DNA of 37,374 nucleotides from contig NZ_RAWI01000044.1 of the NCBI RefSeq assembly GCF_003612125.1, positions 1 to 37,374 on the forward strand, in the 5' to 3' direction. The notes beneath the pieces were generated by a model that saw nothing but the letters and a program-made list of their open reading frames with translations, was not told the DNA's origin and searched no databases. This DNA comes from Corallococcus praedator. Its GTDB lineage: Bacteria > Myxococcota > Myxococcia > Myxococcales > Myxococcaceae. Below are positions 22,501 through 32,862 of this stretch, piece by piece. Numbering within the stretch: the stretch's first letter is position 1; the number at the start of each line of letters is the position of its first letter. Made by a program: the position numbers and the translations under genes.

Positions 22501-24076
22501 GCGCGGCGAGGACTGGACGCCCGCGCACATCGCGTACCTGTGGCCGCTGCTCAAGGAGCACCGCGCGCTGGAGGCGGGGCTGGAGACGTCCTTCCACGCG
22601 CTCCTCCAGGTGGCGAAGGCCGTGGGCCCTGGCGCGGCGAAGGCGCCGGTGACGCTGGACGTGGTGACCACCGGCGCGCAGGACGTCACGGGCGAGGAGC
22701 CGCTCGTGCCCTGGCAGGCCGCGAGCGTGGGCACAAGCCGCGTGCTGCCCCAGGAGTACCCGGGCCTCACCGTGCGCGCCGTCGACGTCACCTGGCCCGC
22801 GCCGGAAGAGGCCGCGTCCGGTCCGTGGCTGGAGCGACTGGTGACGGAGCTGTCGTCCGGCACGGAGCCGGTGGTGGCCCTGCGCGGGCCGTACCGCCAC
22901 GTGGAGTCCTTCGAGCCCACCCCCGTCCCCGCGACCGGGGCGTCACAGCCGGCCGCGCTCAAGGACGGCGGCGTCTACGTCATCGTCGGTGGCCTGGGCC
23001 GCGTGGGCTTCGCGCTCGCGGAGCAGCTCACGCAGGCGGTGAAGCCGAAGCTCGTCCTGATATCGCGCCGCACGCTGCCCGCGGCCGGAGAGTGGGACGC
23101 GTGGCTTGAGGGCCATGACGCCCAGGACCCCACGTCCAGGGCCATCGAGCGCGTGCGCACGCTGGAGAAGACAGGGGCGCAGGTGCTCGCGCTGCGCGCG
23201 GACGCGGGCGTCGCGGGCCAGCTCGACAAGGCGCTCCAGGTGGCGGAGGCGCAATTCGGCCACCTCGACGGCGTCTTCTACGCGGCGGGCGACGGCGGCA
23301 TGGCCACGCGCATCGCCGTGGCCGAAGCCACGCACGAAGCCAACACCCCGCTGCTCGCGGGCCGGTTCGGGGGAGTGACCTGCCTGGCGGAGGCCCTGGC
23401 GACGCGCAGCCCGGACTTCGTCGTGGTGCAGTCGTCCCTCACCGTGGTGCTGGGCGGCATGGCGGTCAGCGCGGTGGCGGCGGCGCACGCCGGAATGGAC
23501 GCGGTGGCAGCGAAGCAGGCCCGGAGCGGCGGCACCCGCTGGTACACCGTGGACTGGGACGTGTGGGGCGTGGGCGAGGGCTTCCGTCCCGACGCCGTCA
23601 TCGCCCCGGCCGAGGGCTTCCGCCTGCTGCGCGCGCTCCTCACGCAGCCCACCGGCGGACGCTTCCTCGCGTCGCTCGGGTCGTTGGCGGCCCGGCTCCA
23701 GTTGGCGCGCGACGGCGCGGCGGCCACGCGCTCCGGCGCGAAGTCCGGTGGCCGGCATCCCCGGCCCCCGCTGCCCAACGCCTTCGTCGCCCCGCGTGAC
23801 GAGACGGAGGAGCGCGTCGCCACCCTCTGGCAGGACCTGCTGGGCGTGGAGACGGTGGGCATCACCGACAACTTCTTTGAACTGGGTGGGCACTCGCTCC
23901 TGGGCGTGCAGCTGTTGTCGCGCATCCGGGAGGCCTTCCAGGTGGAGCTGTCCATGCGCGCCCTCTTCGAGTCCCCCACCGTGGAGGTGATGACGGTGGC
24001 CATCGTCGAAGCGAGCGCCAGCCAGCTCGACCCCAAAGACCTGGAAGCCATGCTCGCGGAGCTGGAGCAGAGCTGA
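19529..24076 (+). CDS. Type I PKS module KS-AT-KR-ACP, last enzyme of the visible line
   Basis: 1515 aa. KS has QTACSSSL (Cys182), EAHATGT and a GHLDAAAG motif. AT has GHSIGE (Ser629) and HAFH, so malonyl-CoA. The KR keeps the VGGLGRVG nucleotide motif and Ser1303, but Val1316 replaces the catalytic Tyr and Arg replaces Lys, so it is probably inactive. The ACP has LGGHSL (Ser1456). There is no thioesterase, reductase or C domain after the ACP. The protein ends in an acidic helix (LDPKDLEAMLAELEQ) resembling the tail of the sulfotransferase-bearing PKS, which suggests that another protein accepts the chain. GGAG at 19519-19522 supports the ATG at 19529, which overlaps the preceding gene by 8 bp. 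Confidence 0.93.
21584..21733 (+). repeat. AT-domain segment nearly identical to 12311-12460 (copy 2)
   Basis: Partner copy within the last PKS. The first PKS (around 7600-7740) is clearly more divergent over the same codons, which suggests recent duplication or gene conversion between these two modules only. Confidence 0.75.
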
Positions 24077-24094
24077 AGTCCCCCTGGATTGCCC

Positions 24095-24132
24095 GGGCCC
24101 GCGCGCCCTGTCGTAGTACCGTGCGCGGGCCC
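24095..24132 (+). terminator. GC-rich hairpin between the last PKS and the exporter gene
   Basis: Arms GGGCCCGCGC (24095-24104) and GCGCGGGCCC (24123-24132) are perfectly complementary over 10 bp with an 18-nt loop. No U-tract follows, so it may be a partial terminator, an attenuator or an mRNA-processing/stability element that lowers exporter and acylase expression relative to the megasynthases. Confidence 0.6.
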
Positions 24133-24161
24133 CTGACCCCTCCTGCCAGAAGAGACGTGGA

Positions 24162-25571
24162 ATGAGCCTTTCCCAACGCCTGACCATCACCCAGCCCATG
24201 CGGGTCTTCTGGCTCACCTGGTTCGGTCAGCTCATCTCGATCATCGGCTCCGGCCTCACCGCGTTCGGCGTGGGCGCCAAGGTGTTCCTGGACACGCGCT
24301 CCACCACGCAGTTCGCGATGCTGTCCTTCTTCGCGTTCGCGCCCATGGTGCTGCTGTCGCCGTTCGCGGGCGCGTTCGTGGACCGGTGGGACCGCCGCCG
24401 CGCGATGCTGCTGGCGGACCTGGGCAACGGCGCCAGCACGTTGATCATCTTCGCCATGGTGCTCGCCAGCAACCGGGGCCTGTTCGTGATCGAGGCCTGG
24501 CACTTCTACCTGCCCGTCGCCTTCGGGGCCTGCTTCGGGGCCTTCCGCTGGCCGGCCTTCTTCGCCACCATCACGCTGCTGGTGCCCAAGCAGCACCTGG
24601 GCCGCGCCAACGCCATGGCGGAGGTGGCCAGCGGCGCCAGCCAGATCCTCGCCCCCATCGTCGCGGGAGCGCTCATCGAAGCGGTGGGCCTCATCGGCGT
24701 GTTGACGGTGGACGTCGTCAGCTTCTCCTTCGCCGTGCTCACGCTGCTCATCGTCCGCTTCCCGCGCCCGCCCGTGTCCGCGGAGGGACAGCAGGGCAAG
24801 GGGTCGCTGATCGAGGAGATGAAGCAGGGCTGGAACTTCATCCGCTCGCGCCCGGGTCTGCTGGGCCTCTTGGCCTTCACCGCCGTGGCCTCGCTGTGCA
24901 TGTCCCTGGTGATGTTGCTCATCACCCCGCTGGTGCTGGCCTTCACGGACATCTCCACGCTGGGCGGCATCGCGTCGGTGGCGGGCGTGGGCGCGCTGGT
25001 GGGCGCCATTGGCATGGGCGTGTGGGGAGGCCCCAAGAACCTGCTCCACGGCGTCCTGGGCTTCAACCTGCTGTCGGGCCTGGTGCTCTTCATGGCCGCG
25101 CCCGTGCCCAGCGTGCCCCTGGTGGCCGCCGCCGCCGCGCTCTACCTGTTCACCATGCCGCCGATGATGGCCGGCAGCCAGGCGTTCTGGCAGCGCAAGA
25201 TTCCCGCGGACCTCCAGGGCCGCGCCTCCGCGGTGAAGCGCATGGTGCTGCTGTGCATCGCGCCGATCGGCGCCCTGATGGCGGGGCCGCTGGCGGACGG
25301 GCTCTTCGAGCCGGCCATGGCGCCCGGCGGCGCGCTCGCCGACAGCATGGGGCGCCTCCTGGGCGTGGGCCCGGGGCGCGGCATCGCGCTGCTCTTCATC
25401 TTCCTGGGCCTGGTGACGCTCGCCAACGTGGCGGTCGCGTGGCTGAACCCGCGCGTGCGCAACCTGGACCGGGAGGTTCCGGATGCCCTGCCGGACGTGC
25501 CCGTCGCCCAGCCGGAGGACACCTCCTCCAACACGCCGTCCACCCCCGCCGCCGGAGCCTCCGCGTCATGA
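24162..25571 (+). CDS. MFS exporter (EntS/MFS_3-like)
   Basis: 469 aa integral membrane protein with about 12 hydrophobic segments. The major-facilitator motif A appears between TM2 and TM3 as GAFVDRWDRRRAML. The short N-terminus, a cytoplasmic loop at ~210-235 and the general pattern resemble the enterobactin-exporter-like group of proton-driven efflux pumps. The C-terminal ~35 residues after the last membrane segment are Pro/Ser/Thr-rich and probably disordered. It lies 85 bp after the last PKS and overlaps the acylase gene by 4 bp (ATGA). From context it most likely exports the product of the assembly line across the inner membrane and may give self-resistance; the substrate is inferred from context only. 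Confidence 0.88.
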   Translation: MSLSQRLTITQPMRVFWLTWFGQLISIIGSGLTAFGVGAKVFLDTRSTTQFAMLSFFAFAPMVLLSPFAGAFVDRWDRRRAMLLADLGNGASTLIIFAMVLASNRGLFVIEAWHFYLPVAFGACFGAFRWPAFFATITLLVPKQHLGRANAMAEVASGASQILAPIVAGALIEAVGLIGVLTVDVVSFSFAVLTLLIVRFPRPPVSAEGQQGKGSLIEEMKQGWNFIRSRPGLLGLLAFTAVASLCMSLVMLLITPLVLAFTDISTLGGIASVAGVGALVGAIGMGVWGGPKNLLHGVLGFNLLSGLVLFMAAPVPSVPLVAAAAALYLFTMPPMMAGSQAFWQRKIPADLQGRASAVKRMVLLCIAPIGALMAGPLADGLFEPAMAPGGALADSMGRLLGVGPGRGIALLFIFLGLVTLANVAVAWLNPRVRNLDREVPDALPDVPVAQPEDTSSNTPSTPAAGASAS

Positions 25572-28000
25572 GCGCCCTCTCCCAGGTCCTGCGAATGCTG
25601 CGCATGCTCCCGTCCGCCATGGCCGTGGCCACGCCCGGCCTGGGCCCGTGGCTCGCCCGCCGCCGGTGGCCGCGCGCCGAGGGCACCCTCACGCTGCCCG
25701 GCCTGCACGGCAAGGTGGAGGTGCTGCGCGACACGTGGGGCGTGCCGCACCTGTACGCGCAGGACGACCACGACCTGTTCTTCGCCCAGGGCTACGTGCA
25801 CGGGCAGGACCGGCTGTTCCAGTTGGAGATGGGCCGGCGGCTGGTGGACGGCAGGCTCGCGAGCCTGCTGGGGCCCGCCCTGCTTCCAGTGGATCAGATG
25901 ATCCTCACGCTGGGCCTGCGCCACATGGCCGAACAGTCCTGGCCCCAGGTGGATCCGGAGGCCCGCGCCGTCCTGGAGGCCTACAGCGCGGGCATCAACG
26001 CGCGCATCGCCGCGGAGCCGCTGGCCTACGAGTTCACCGTCCTGGACGTGACGCCCGCGCCCTGGACGCCCATGGACACGCTGACGCGCGGCAACCTGCT
26101 GGCGCTGATGCTGGGCGGCAACAACCGGCTGGAGCTGTTGCGCGCCCGGCTGGTGGCGGCGGCCGGTGAGGAGGTGGCCAACGCGCTGTTGCCGCAGAAC
26201 GCGCCGGAGACGCCGCTCATCGTCCCGAAGGAGGCGCGCCTGCCGGGCCTCAAGGGCGTGAAGTCGCTGTCCGGCCTGGACAAGGTCGACGCGGTGCTGG
26301 GCGACCCGAACATCGTCTCCGGCAGCAACAACTGGGTGGTGCACGGCCAGCGCACGCAGAGCGGCAAGCCGCTGCTCGCCAACGACGTGCACATCGGCCT
26401 GGGCTTCCCGTCCACCTTCTACGAGAACGGCCTGCACGGCGGCCGCTTCGACCACGTGGGCTTCTCCCTGCCCGGCGTGCCGCTGCTCATCATCGGGCAC
26501 AACGGGAAGATTGCCTGGGGCATGTCCAACCTGGGCCCGGACACCCAGGACTTCTACATCGAGAAGCTGGACGACCCGAAGGCGCCGAAGAAGTACCTCT
26601 TCCAGGACACGTGGCACGAACTGCACGTGCGCCGCGAGGAGATCCCCGTCAAGGGCGGCACGCCCGTGGTGCTGGAGGTGAAGAGCACCCGCCACGGCCC
26701 GCTGATGAACGCGGTGATGGGCGACGAGCTGAAGGACAGCGAGCCTTTGGCGCTCAAGTGGGCGCACGGCGAATGCCAGCCGCTCTTCAACGCCGTGCTG
26801 CGCCTCAACCTGGCGACGGACTGGGAGTCCTTCCGCGGCGCGATGAAGCTGTGGGAGAGCCCGGGCCAGAACTTCGTGTACGCGGACACGGCCGGCAACA
26901 TCGGCTACCAGGCGTCAGGGAAGATTCCCATCCGCCAGGGCCACCAGGGCCTCATCCCCATGCCGGGCTGGACGGGCGAAGCCGAGTGGACGTCCTTCAT
27001 CCCCTTCGAGGAATTGCCCGCGTCGTTCAACCCGCCCGCGGGCTACGCGGCCACCGCGAACAATAAAATCACCTCCGACGACTACCCGTACCTCATCGCG
27101 CACAACTGGTTCCCCGGCTACCGCGCCAAGCGCATCACGGACCTGCTTGAGGCGGGCACGAAGCACACCGTGGAGGACATGCGGCGCATCCAGGCGGAGA
27201 CGTACTCGCTGCCCGCGGAAGCGCTGCGGCCCTACTTCCTGTCGGTGGCCCCGGGCGACGACGCGCAGAAGCAGGCGGTGGCCGCGCTCCAGGCGTGGGA
27301 CCTGCGGTTCGAACCGGACGCGGTGGGCGCCACGGTGTTCCAGGCCTGGTACATCGAGGTGCTGCGCCGGTTGCTCCAGCACAAGCTGGGGCCGGAGCTG
27401 GTGCAGCAGTACCTGCTGAGCCAGTACGAACGCCACGGCAGCCTGCACATGCCCTTCGTCATCGGGTTGATGTCCCAGCCGGAGAGCCCCTGGTGGGACG
27501 ACCCGAAGACGCCCGCGAAGGAGACGCGCGACGACATCCTCCGCGCGGCCCTGGCGGACGCGACGGCGTGGCTTGGGAAGACGTTCGGTCCGAAGCCGGA
27601 GGGCTGGGCGTGGGGCAAGGTCCACACGCTCACGTACACGCACCAGCCGCTGGGCGGACCGATGATTCCCGGCCCCATCCGCCGCGCCTTCAACACCCGC
27701 ACGGTGCCGGCCCGGGGCGACAACTACTCCGTGGACGGGGCCTCGTTCCTGTGGAGCCACCCGTTCAACGTGGTCCACGGCACCGCGCTGCGGATGATCG
27801 TCGACCTGGAGGACTTCTCCCGCTCCATGTCCATCCACGCGCCGGGGCAGACGGAACACCTGTTCCACCCGCACCGCGACGACCTGTTGGACCTGAGCCG
27901 CGAGGTGAAGTTCCACCCCATGCTCTACACGCGTGACGCCGTGGAGCAGCACCGCGAGGCCACGCTGACGCTGACGCCCGCGGTCGCGCTGGTGAAATAA
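25568..28000 (+). CDS. Penicillin-acylase-family Ntn hydrolase (putative product deacylase)
   Basis: 810 aa. The alpha-chain region contains VLRDTWGVPHLYAQD and FFAQGYVHGQDRLFQLE, typical of S45 penicillin amidases/acyl-homoserine-lactone acylases. The autoproteolytic nucleophile is Ser253 in SGSNNWVV, which becomes the first residue of the beta chain. The oxyanion Asn motif TANNKI and the later GYRAKRI also fit the family. The family cleaves amide bonds to aliphatic or aromatic acyl groups; PvdQ of pyoverdine biosynthesis is the best-known assembly-line example. The N-terminus is only weakly hydrophobic and lacks a clear cleavable signal peptide, so its location is uncertain. The ATG at 25568 overlaps the exporter stop; a longer open frame upstream is only a shadow of the exporter gene. 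GGAG at 25554-25557 precedes the start. Confidence 0.92.
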   Translation: MSALSQVLRMLRMLPSAMAVATPGLGPWLARRRWPRAEGTLTLPGLHGKVEVLRDTWGVPHLYAQDDHDLFFAQGYVHGQDRLFQLEMGRRLVDGRLASLLGPALLPVDQMILTLGLRHMAEQSWPQVDPEARAVLEAYSAGINARIAAEPLAYEFTVLDVTPAPWTPMDTLTRGNLLALMLGGNNRLELLRARLVAAAGEEVANALLPQNAPETPLIVPKEARLPGLKGVKSLSGLDKVDAVLGDPNIVSGSNNWVVHGQRTQSGKPLLANDVHIGLGFPSTFYENGLHGGRFDHVGFSLPGVPLLIIGHNGKIAWGMSNLGPDTQDFYIEKLDDPKAPKKYLFQDTWHELHVRREEIPVKGGTPVVLEVKSTRHGPLMNAVMGDELKDSEPLALKWAHGECQPLFNAVLRLNLATDWESFRGAMKLWESPGQNFVYADTAGNIGYQASGKIPIRQGHQGLIPMPGWTGEAEWTSFIPFEELPASFNPPAGYAATANNKITSDDYPYLIAHNWFPGYRAKRITDLLEAGTKHTVEDMRRIQAETYSLPAEALRPYFLSVAPGDDAQKQAVAALQAWDLRFEPDAVGATVFQAWYIEVLRRLLQHKLGPELVQQYLLSQYERHGSLHMPFVIGLMSQPESPWWDDPKTPAKETRDDILRAALADATAWLGKTFGPKPEGWAWGKVHTLTYTHQPLGGPMIPGPIRRAFNTRTVPARGDNYSVDGASFLWSHPFNVVHGTALRMIVDLEDFSRSMSIHAPGQTEHLFHPHRDDLLDLSREVKFHPMLYTRDAVEQHREATLTLTPAVALVK

Positions 28001-28003
28001 AAC

Positions 28004-28060
28004 AACCCGGACAAGAAGGCCGTCACTCCCCCCGGAGCGACGGGCCTCCTGGCCCGGGTT
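28004..28060 (+). terminator. Multi-stem terminator-like structure after the biosynthetic operon
   Basis: It begins 4 nt after the acylase stop. The outer stem is AACCCGG (28004-28010) with CCGGGTT (28054-28060). The middle stem is AGGCCGTC (28017-28024) with GACGGGCCT (28039-28047, one bulge). The inner stem is CTCC/GGAG around a 3-nt loop (28027-28037). No U-run follows. Position and layered pairing suggest the transcription end of the operon. Confidence 0.6.
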
Positions 28061-28100
28061 CGTTGCTGCGTGGCTCCAGCAAGAGCCGGCACTCGTGTTC

Positions 28101-28130
28101 GCGTCGAGTTCCCCCTCAGAAACTCGACGC
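28101..28130. terminator. Perfect 10-bp hairpin in the gap before the Crp-like gene
   Basis: GCGTCGAGTT (28101-28110) and AACTCGACGC (28121-28130) pair perfectly around a 10-nt loop. The pyrimidine run TTCCCCCTTC follows on the + strand. It is a second terminator-like element or part of an untranslated RNA. No open frame through it has coding character. Confidence 0.5.
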
Positions 28131-28300
28131 TTCCCCCTTCTACGTGCCGACCCCTGCGGCTCCTCCCCCGTTTGTTCCCCGCTCGTACGCCAGTGGGCTA
28201 AGAAGTCCCCCGACCTCTTTGACTCACCGTGTCGCTTTGCGGGCCCCCCTGCTTCCCGTGCTGCGATGAAGAGACAGTACGCCTCCCCCCTTTTCCGGGC

Positions 28301-28316
28301 TGTGAAGCGGCCCACA
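28301..28316. promoter_or_regulatory. CRP-type operator, distal copy (one mismatch)
   Basis: TGTGA-AGCGGC-CCACA matches the CRP consensus TGTGA-N6-TCACA at 9 of 10 positions. Its centre is 23 bp upstream of the centre of the perfect site at 28324-28339, so the two would lie on nearly the same face of the helix. Confidence 0.5.
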
Positions 28317-28323
28317 GGCTGAG

Positions 28324-28339
28324 TGTGAAGGCGTTCACA
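28324..28339. promoter_or_regulatory. CRP-type operator, perfect consensus
   Basis: TGTGA-AGGCGT-TCACA matches the CRP consensus exactly. The palindrome extends to 7-bp arms, GTGTGAA and TTCACAC (28323-28340). It ends 82 bp before the ATG of a Crp/Fnr regulator whose recognition helix retains the CRP Arg-Glu contacts, so autoregulation is likely. Confidence 0.7.
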
Positions 28340-28421
28340 CCCGCCGGACTTGTCCGCTCGGTCTGGATGGGAGGCTTCCCTACCTGTATCCAGGGATTCC
28401 AGGCAGAATGGCGGCCCCCTC

Positions 28422-29102
28422 ATGTCCTACGCGCAGCTGCTGGCCGAAATCCCGATGTTCGAAAGCCTCGGCCGCGAGGACCTGGAGACCATGTCGTCGC
28501 TGCTCCAGCCCCGGCGCTTCGCCCGGGGGGAGGTCATCTTCCACCGGGGGGATGTGGGGACGGCGCTGTTCATCATCCGGCGCGGGCAGGTGGCCATCCG
28601 GCTGAGCTCCAGCGAGGGGCGCGAAATCACCCTGGCGCTGTTGGACCGGGGGGACGCGTTCGGGGAGCTGTCGCTGCTAGACGGCGAGTCGCGCTCCACC
28701 GACGCGATGGCGCGCGAGGAGGCGCACCTGCTCACGCTCCAGCGCGACGACTTCCGCCGCTACCTGGAGACGCGGCCCCAGGTGAGCCTGGCGCTGCTGG
28801 CGAACATGAGCCGGCTGGTGCGGCGCACGACGCAGCTCGTGTACGACTCGGCCTTCCTGGATGCGCGCTCGCGGCTGGTGCGGGTGCTGCTGGAGCTGGC
28901 GAAGACGCAGGGGCGCCAGGGGCCGGAGGGGCTGGTCATCACCCCGAAGCTTACCCAGTCGGAGCTCGCGAACCTCTGCGGCGTCACGCGCGAGAGCGTC
29001 AACAAGTGGCTCCGCTACTACGTGCGCGAGGGGATGCTGTCCTTCGAGGGCGGGCAGATCATCCTGCTCCAGCCGGAGCGGCTGGGGCAGGACGCGGAGT
29101 AG
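28422..29102 (+). CDS. Crp/Fnr-family cyclic-nucleotide-responsive transcription regulator
   Basis: 226 aa. The N-terminal cyclic-nucleotide-binding domain (~1-115) contains the phosphate-binding cassette FGELSLLDGESRST; the Glu and Arg-Ser match the cAMP contacts of E. coli CRP (Glu72, Arg82, Ser83). A long dimerisation helix follows. The C-terminal winged helix has TQSELANLCGVTRESVNKWL; TRESVNKW aligns with CRP SRETVGRI and keeps Arg180 and Glu181, the residues that read GTGA. No Fnr-type N-terminal cysteine cluster is present. The ATG at 28422 is chosen because homology starts there; an in-frame extension to 28350 has no family resemblance. Two CRP-type sites lie upstream, and adenylate cyclase genes lie convergently downstream. 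Confidence 0.9.
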   Translation: MSYAQLLAEIPMFESLGREDLETMSSLLQPRRFARGEVIFHRGDVGTALFIIRRGQVAIRLSSSEGREITLALLDRGDAFGELSLLDGESRSTDAMAREEAHLLTLQRDDFRRYLETRPQVSLALLANMSRLVRRTTQLVYDSAFLDARSRLVRVLLELAKTQGRQGPEGLVITPKLTQSELANLCGVTRESVNKWLRYYVREGMLSFEGGQIILLQPERLGQDAE

Positions 29103-29105
29103 CCG

Positions 29106-30662
29106 TCACCCTCCCCCGGCCGGCTCCCACCGCACGCGGAAGAGGGACAGGGGCTCCTCGCGGCCCTTCACCGTCACCGGGACCAGGGGCTCCAGCGCGA
29201 AGGCGTCCGCGTCCAGCAGGGCGCGCGTGGCGTCGGTGAGGAGCACCTCGTCCGGGCACGCGACGCCGCACACGCGGCTGGCGACGTTGGTGGCGTCCCC
29301 CACGGTGGCGTACTGGAGGTAGCGCTCCGAGCCGATGTTGCCCGCGGCCACCGGCCCCGAGTTCAGGCCGATGTGGACGTGGATTTCGGGCACGCCTTCG
29401 GAGCGCCAGCGCGCATTCAGGTCCGCCAGCGCGCGCTGCATCTCCACCGCCGCGCGCACGGCGCGGTCCGCGTCATCGGGCCGGGCGAAGGGGGCACCCC
29501 ACACGGCCATCAGCGCATCGCCGATGTACTTCTCCAGCGTGCCTTCGTGACGGAAGACGATGTCCGCCATCACCGGGAAGTACGCGTTGAGCATGTCCAC
29601 CACCTGCCGGGGCTGGAGGCGGGAGGACATGGCGGTGAAGCCGGTGATGTCGGAGAAGAGGATGGTGACGTTCGCCTCGCGCACGTCCAGCGGGACGCCC
29701 TTCAGGGCCTTGAGCTGGCGCACGACGTCGGGCGGGAAGAAGCGCTGGTAGGCGTTTCGCAGCACGGCCTCCTCCTCCAGCCTGCGCGCCAGGTGCGCGT
29801 GGTCCAGCGCGATGGCGGCCTGGTTGGCGAAGGCGGTGAGGAACTCCAGGTCCTCGTCGGTGAAGAGGCCGCCCTGCTTGAGGCTGTCCAGGTACAGCAC
29901 GCCCAGCACCGTGTCGCGCGTGCGCAGGGGTACGCACAGCGAGGCGCGGATGGACTGGCGGAAGACGGACTCGGACGCCTGGAGGCGCGCGTCGTCGCGG
30001 GCGTCGGCGAAGAGCGCCGCCACGCCGCGCGAGTGCACGTAGTCCACGATGTGCTGGCTGTAGAAGCGCTCCGGCAGCGTCCCGCCCCGCGCGCCCCGGG
30101 CCACGCGCGGCACCAGCTCCCCGGTGTCCCGGTCCACCAGCAGCACCGCCGCCCGGTCCACCGCCCAGATTTGAAAGACGAGCTGGACGACGCGCTCCAG
30201 CAGGCCGTCCACCGGGCCCGGCGACGAGAGAATCTGCCCCACCTTGAGGAGCACCTGGAGCTTGTCGCCGGTGCGGTCCGGCGAGCGCGTGTCGAGCAGC
30301 GACTCCATGGCGCCCCCGGAGAAGCGCGTCTCCAGGGGCTGGGTGCGCAGCGGGCCCCAGCCGTCCGGCAGCGGCGTGTCCGAAGAGACGAGCCGGAACG
30401 ACACCTCGCCGCAGCGGAAGGACTGGCCGTGGCCCAGCTCCTGGCGCGTCACGCGGTGCGGGCCCACGAAGCTGCCGTTCTTGCTCTCCAGGTCCACCAG
30501 CACCACGCGCCCGCCCCGCCGCTCCAGGCGCGCGTGGCGCCGCGACAGGCTGGGGTGCGGCACGCGGATGCCGTTCTCCTCGGTGCGGCCGATGGTGGTG
30601 GTGCCTTCCGGCAGCATCACCACCCGTTCGTCCACCTGTCCTGGGTTGAGGATGAGGCGCAT
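29106..30662 (-). CDS. FHA-GAF adenylate cyclase (class III)
   Basis: 518 aa. The FHA domain (~20-85) has IGR, LSRRHA and KNGSFV, the phosphothreonine-binding signature. A GAF domain (~150-285) follows, then a short coiled linker with RFFPPDVVRQL typical of GAF-cyclases. The catalytic domain is at ~328-490: metal Asp338 (FSDITGF), Lys378 and Asp382 (EKYIGDA), Thr453, Asn459 and Arg463. The Lys/Thr pair at the purine-reading positions is the one found in bacterial adenylate cyclases such as CyaC, so cAMP is the expected product. The start at 30662 begins 10 bp after the upstream gene's stop; a longer frame to 30920 reads as Arg/Pro-rich shadow sequence. It is probably co-transcribed with the kinase-cyclase gene upstream. 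Confidence 0.9.
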   Translation of the reverse strand: MRLILNPGQVDERVVMLPEGTTTIGRTEENGIRVPHPSLSRRHARLERRGGRVVLVDLESKNGSFVGPHRVTRQELGHGQSFRCGEVSFRLVSSDTPLPDGWGPLRTQPLETRFSGGAMESLLDTRSPDRTGDKLQVLLKVGQILSSPGPVDGLLERVVQLVFQIWAVDRAAVLLVDRDTGELVPRVARGARGGTLPERFYSQHIVDYVHSRGVAALFADARDDARLQASESVFRQSIRASLCVPLRTRDTVLGVLYLDSLKQGGLFTDEDLEFLTAFANQAAIALDHAHLARRLEEEAVLRNAYQRFFPPDVVRQLKALKGVPLDVREANVTILFSDITGFTAMSSRLQPRQVVDMLNAYFPVMADIVFRHEGTLEKYIGDALMAVWGAPFARPDDADRAVRAAVEMQRALADLNARWRSEGVPEIHVHIGLNSGPVAAGNIGSERYLQYATVGDATNVASRVCGVACPDEVLLTDATRALLDADAFALEPLVPVTVKGREEPLSLFRVRWEPAGGG

Positions 30663-30672
30663 GCGCTGCCGC

Positions 30673-32712
<2,040 letters not shown>

Positions 32713-32862
32713 CAGCCCTGTGTCTCCGTCCCGGGAGCGACCCCACCGCCGCCCCTCGCGAAGCCGGGAATGATGGCACACCTGGACCGCGCCGGGCGTG
32801 CCCATTGCGCCACGCGCGGCGGATGGCTGCACGCCCGGTGTGGGAGGGAGGGACGTCCAGCG
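32713..32862 (-). other. 150-bp gap upstream of the cyclase operon
   Basis: It contains the nested hairpin at 32792-32838 and, between that and 32712, the presumed promoter of the two cyclase genes. No CRP-type operator and no clear -35/-10 elements were found. Confidence 0.4.
32792..32838 (-). terminator. Nested hairpin downstream of the sirtuin gene
   Basis: Arms CCGGGCGTGC (32792-32801) and GCACGCCCGG (32829-32838) pair perfectly. Inside them CCAT/ATGG and CGCC/GGCG also pair around a 6-nt loop. The structure starts 24 bp after the sirtuin stop and has no U-tract. It probably separates the sirtuin transcript from the cyclase operon. Confidence 0.6.

Larger units (their letters stand above)
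28001..28421. other. Non-coding gap between the biosynthetic operon and the Crp-like gene
   Basis: 421 bp without a credible gene; the short open frames here have no recognisable protein features. It contains the layered terminator (28004-28060), a perfect hairpin (28101-28130), a pyrimidine-rich lower-GC stretch (about 28131-28290) and two CRP-type operators (28301-28316, 28324-28339). No convincing -35/-10 pair could be assigned. Confidence 0.6.

Noticed and set aside
24386-25567. N-terminal extension of the acylase gene across the exporter
   Set aside because: The extension is a low-complexity shadow of the exporter gene. Family homology begins after the ATG at 25568, which also makes a standard 4-bp overlap.
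28219-28224. TTGACT as a -35 box
   Set aside because: No acceptable -10 hexamer lies 16-18 bp downstream.
28063-28322. Short + strand open frames in the gap before the Crp-like gene
   Set aside because: No Shine-Dalgarno, no recognisable protein features, and they cross a perfect hairpin and an operator.
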